This document shows, in pieces, positions 61,358-64,000 of a DNA stretch of 64,000 nt; position 1 is the stretch's first letter, and the number at the start of each line of letters is the position of its first letter. Source of the DNA: Variovorax saccharolyticus (GTDB lineage: Bacteria; Pseudomonadota; Gammaproteobacteria; Burkholderiales; Burkholderiaceae_C); contig NZ_JASZYT010000002.1 in the NCBI RefSeq assembly GCF_030316765.1, positions 806,001 through 870,000 on the forward strand. The letters run 5' to 3'. The position numbers were made by a program, and so were the translations under genes. The notes below the pieces were generated by a model, which was not told the DNA's origin, made no database searches, and worked only from the letters and a program-made list of their open reading frames with translations.

Positions 61358-61816
61358 GTGATCGATCTCGGCATCTCGAAGCTGGCCCTGATCGGCGCCG
61401 TGGCGCTGATCGTCATCGGGCCGGAGAAGCTGCCGCGCGTGGCGCGCACGGTCGGCACCCTGCTGGGCAAGGCGCAGCGCTACGTGGCAGACGTCAAGGC
61501 CGAGGTCAATCGCTCGATGGACCTCGACGAGCTGCGCAAGATGAAGGACACGGTGCAGGACGCGGCGCGCGACGTCGAGCAGAGCATCCAGTCCGGCGCC
61601 AGCGACTTCGAGAAGCAGTTCTCCGAGAGCGGGCAGACGCTCTCGGAACTGTCCGACACGACCCCTTCCTTCCCCGAGTACAAGCATCCACGCAAGAACT
61701 GGCGCCTGAAGCAGGGCGCCACGCCGCAGTGGTACAAGGCGCGCAACGGCGTGCGCACCAAGGCGCTGTCGGGCGCTGCGCGCGTGGCCCGCTACCGCCC
61801 TCACAAAATCAACTAG
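61358..61816 (+). CDS. tatB: Sec-independent translocase subunit TatB
   Basis: A 152-residue TatB with the N-terminal membrane helix (about residues 5-22, with the hinge GPEKLPR), a long amphipathic helix (about 25-70, acidic and basic) and a variable C-terminal region. It forms the substrate receptor with TatC. It starts with GTG at 61358, 13 bp after tatA; no ATG is suitable nearby, and the GTG puts the helix at the correct place. Confidence 0.93.
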   Translation: MIDLGISKLALIGAVALIVIGPEKLPRVARTVGTLLGKAQRYVADVKAEVNRSMDLDELRKMKDTVQDAARDVEQSIQSGASDFEKQFSESGQTLSELSDTTPSFPEYKHPRKNWRLKQGATPQWYKARNGVRTKALSGAARVARYRPHKIN

Positions 61817-61875
61817 CGCTAACTCGCGAAACGGCCGCGCGCAGCGTGCGCCGAGCCTGACTGCAGCGTCCCCAC

Positions 61876-62676
61876 ATGGCCGACCCCACCGACAAGAACA
61901 AAGAAGACGAACTGGCCGGCACCGAGCAGCCTTTCGTCCAGCACCTGATGGAGCTGCGGGACCGCCTGCTCTACTGCGTCTACGGCCTGGTCGTGGCCGG
62001 CGTTCTGCTGGCCATCTGGCCCGGGCCGGCCGGCCTGATCGACATGATCGCGGTGCCGATCCGCGCCCACATGCCGCCCGATGCCAAGCTGATCGCGATC
62101 GGCGTCTTCTCGCCTTTCTTCGTGCCGCTCAAGGTGCTGGCCATGACGGCGGTGCTGCTCGCCTTGCCCTGGCTCATGTACCAGGCCTGGATGTTCATTG
62201 CGCCCGGCCTCTACAGCCACGAGAAGAAGTTCGCGCTGCCGCTGATCTTCTTCGGCAGCCTGCTGGCCTACGGCGGCATCGCCTTCGTGCAGTTCTTCGT
62301 GCTCGACAAGATGTTCGGCTTCATCCAGAAGTTCACGCCGCCGTCGGTCAACGCCACGCCCGACATCTCGTCCTACGTCGAGGCGATCCTGTCGCTCTAC
62401 ATTGCCTTCGGCGTCGCTTTCCAGGTGCCGATCGTGGTGATGCTGCTGGTGCGCTTCGAGCTCGTCACGATCGAGAAGCTGCGCGCGTTCCGGGGCTACT
62501 TCATCGTGCTGGCCTTCGTCGTCGCCGCGGTGCTGACACCGCCGGACGTGGTCTCCCAGCTCGCGCTGGCGATCCCGATGTGCCTGCTGTACGAGGTCGG
62601 CATCATCGGCGCCCGCTATTTCACCAAGTTCAGCAAGCCGCCCGAAGAGAGCAGCACCGACTCGGCCCAGACCTGA
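61876..62676 (+). CDS. tatC: Sec-independent translocase subunit TatC
   Basis: A 266-residue six-helix inner-membrane protein that binds twin-arginine signal peptides. The N-terminal QHLMELRDRLLYCV block contains the Glu and Arg needed for signal binding; LMYQAWMFIAPGLYSHEKK is the first cytoplasmic loop with the second Glu. The last helices end in FTKFSKPPEE. The short GC hairpin after it may end the tat operon. Confidence 0.95.
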   Translation: MADPTDKNKEDELAGTEQPFVQHLMELRDRLLYCVYGLVVAGVLLAIWPGPAGLIDMIAVPIRAHMPPDAKLIAIGVFSPFFVPLKVLAMTAVLLALPWLMYQAWMFIAPGLYSHEKKFALPLIFFGSLLAYGGIAFVQFFVLDKMFGFIQKFTPPSVNATPDISSYVEAILSLYIAFGVAFQVPIVVMLLVRFELVTIEKLRAFRGYFIVLAFVVAAVLTPPDVVSQLALAIPMCLLYEVGIIGARYFTKFSKPPEESSTDSAQT

Positions 62677-62680
62677 TCTC

Positions 62681-62696
62681 CCGGCCCGAGGGCCGG
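62681..62696. terminator. Perfect GC hairpin between tatC and the degQ-like gene
   Basis: CCGGCCC-GA-GGGCCGG lies in the 27-bp gap between two converging genes. There is no T-run on either side; it may mark both 3' ends or work with Rho. Confidence 0.45.
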
Positions 62697-62703
62697 AGCA
62701 GGG

Positions 62704-63867
<1,164 letters not shown>

Positions 63868-63982
63868 GAAAAAGACAGGGGAAGAAAGCACCGATTGTCC
63901 CTCAAGCCCAGGATCGCTCGGTTTCGATCGAAGCGCAGGCCGCAGGCGAATATAGGTGAAAACCCTTAAAATCCTGACCCTC

Positions 63983-64000
63983 ATGACCACTTCTTCCTTG
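63983..64000 (+). CDS. First six codons of a gene that leaves the window (possibly Nif3-like)
   Basis: ATGACCACTTCTTCCTTG begins at 63983, reading MTTSSL. It is divergent from the protease gene and about 115 bp from its start. In related Burkholderiales a Nif3-like metal-binding protein gene, then petABC, follows this protease, so that identity is a guess from gene order and cannot be tested here. Confidence 0.28.

Overview
This 64 kb window is GC-rich, gene-dense chromosomal DNA from a betaproteobacterium of the order Burkholderiales. Gene order and intergenic repeats point to the family Comamonadaceae, with Variovorax as my best guess (inferred, not tested). Supporting clusters include ponA divergent from pilMNOPQ-aroK-aroB, System II cytochrome c maturation (resB-ccsA), mlaFED-A-CB followed by an ABC exporter, bolA, murA and the his genes, and hisIE-hinT-tatABC-degQ. 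I see no prophage, CRISPR array, rRNA, tRNA or plasmid functions. No gap without a gene exceeds about 300 bases; the two longest (45525-45822 and 47535-47819) are almost entirely structured repeats.

Layout. 1-3.3 kb (minus): phosphoglucomutase (cut by the window edge), a HAD hydrolase and a phospholipase-D-type lipoprotein. 3.4-7.1 kb: a probable Fur-controlled operon of a PepSY membrane protein, a 60-residue membrane protein and a TonB-dependent receptor that looks like YncD/PqqU. 7.1-13.5 kb: a phosphoribosyltransferase, metK, two LpxL-type acyltransferases, an alpha/beta hydrolase, engB and cytochrome c4. 13.5-18.9 kb: resB-ccsA and msrP-msrQ. 18.8-20.7 kb: lysA-lptM divergent from cyaY. 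20.7-30.2 kb: ponA/mrcA divergent from pilMNOPQ, then aroK and aroB. 30.2-34.8 kb: dgt, an MFS transporter, a DUF1415 protein, a methyltransferase and a REP-associated tyrosine transposase (RAYT). 34.9-41.3 kb: gltB and gltD. 41.5-47.5 kb: the Mla phospholipid-transport operon and an ABC-2 exporter. 47.8-60.3 kb: bolA-like gene, murA and the histidine genes hisGD, hisCBHA and hisFIE. The histidine genes are interrupted by an acetyltransferase plus a Rap1a-like protein, and again by a glutamate-type binding protein, a DAACS symporter and a hexose-6-phosphate mutarotase. 60.3-64 kb: a membrane protein, hinT, tatABC, a DegS/AlgW-like protease and the first codons of another gene.

The genes form several coherent modules: cell-envelope work (Mla transport, lipid A acylation, LptM, PBP1A, MurA, Tat, periplasmic protease), type IV pilus assembly, periplasmic cytochrome and methionine-sulfoxide repair, and nitrogen/amino-acid biosynthesis (GOGAT, histidine, lysine, shikimate). 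Most operons show ATGA or GTGA stop-start overlaps, so translational coupling is widespread.

The most unusual content is non-coding. A family of structured intergenic repeats is present at four loci as six units. The stems of its predicted hairpins change in both arms together between copies, which suggests that structure is conserved. Two loci carry head-to-head pairs about 270 bp long, and one ends 7 bp before the bolA-like start codon. A second repeat family occurs at two loci. A third, REP-like, motif family with a TCTGTCCYCAAC core occurs after two stop codons, and a related motif lies beside the RAYT gene. All copy identification was done by eye within this window only.
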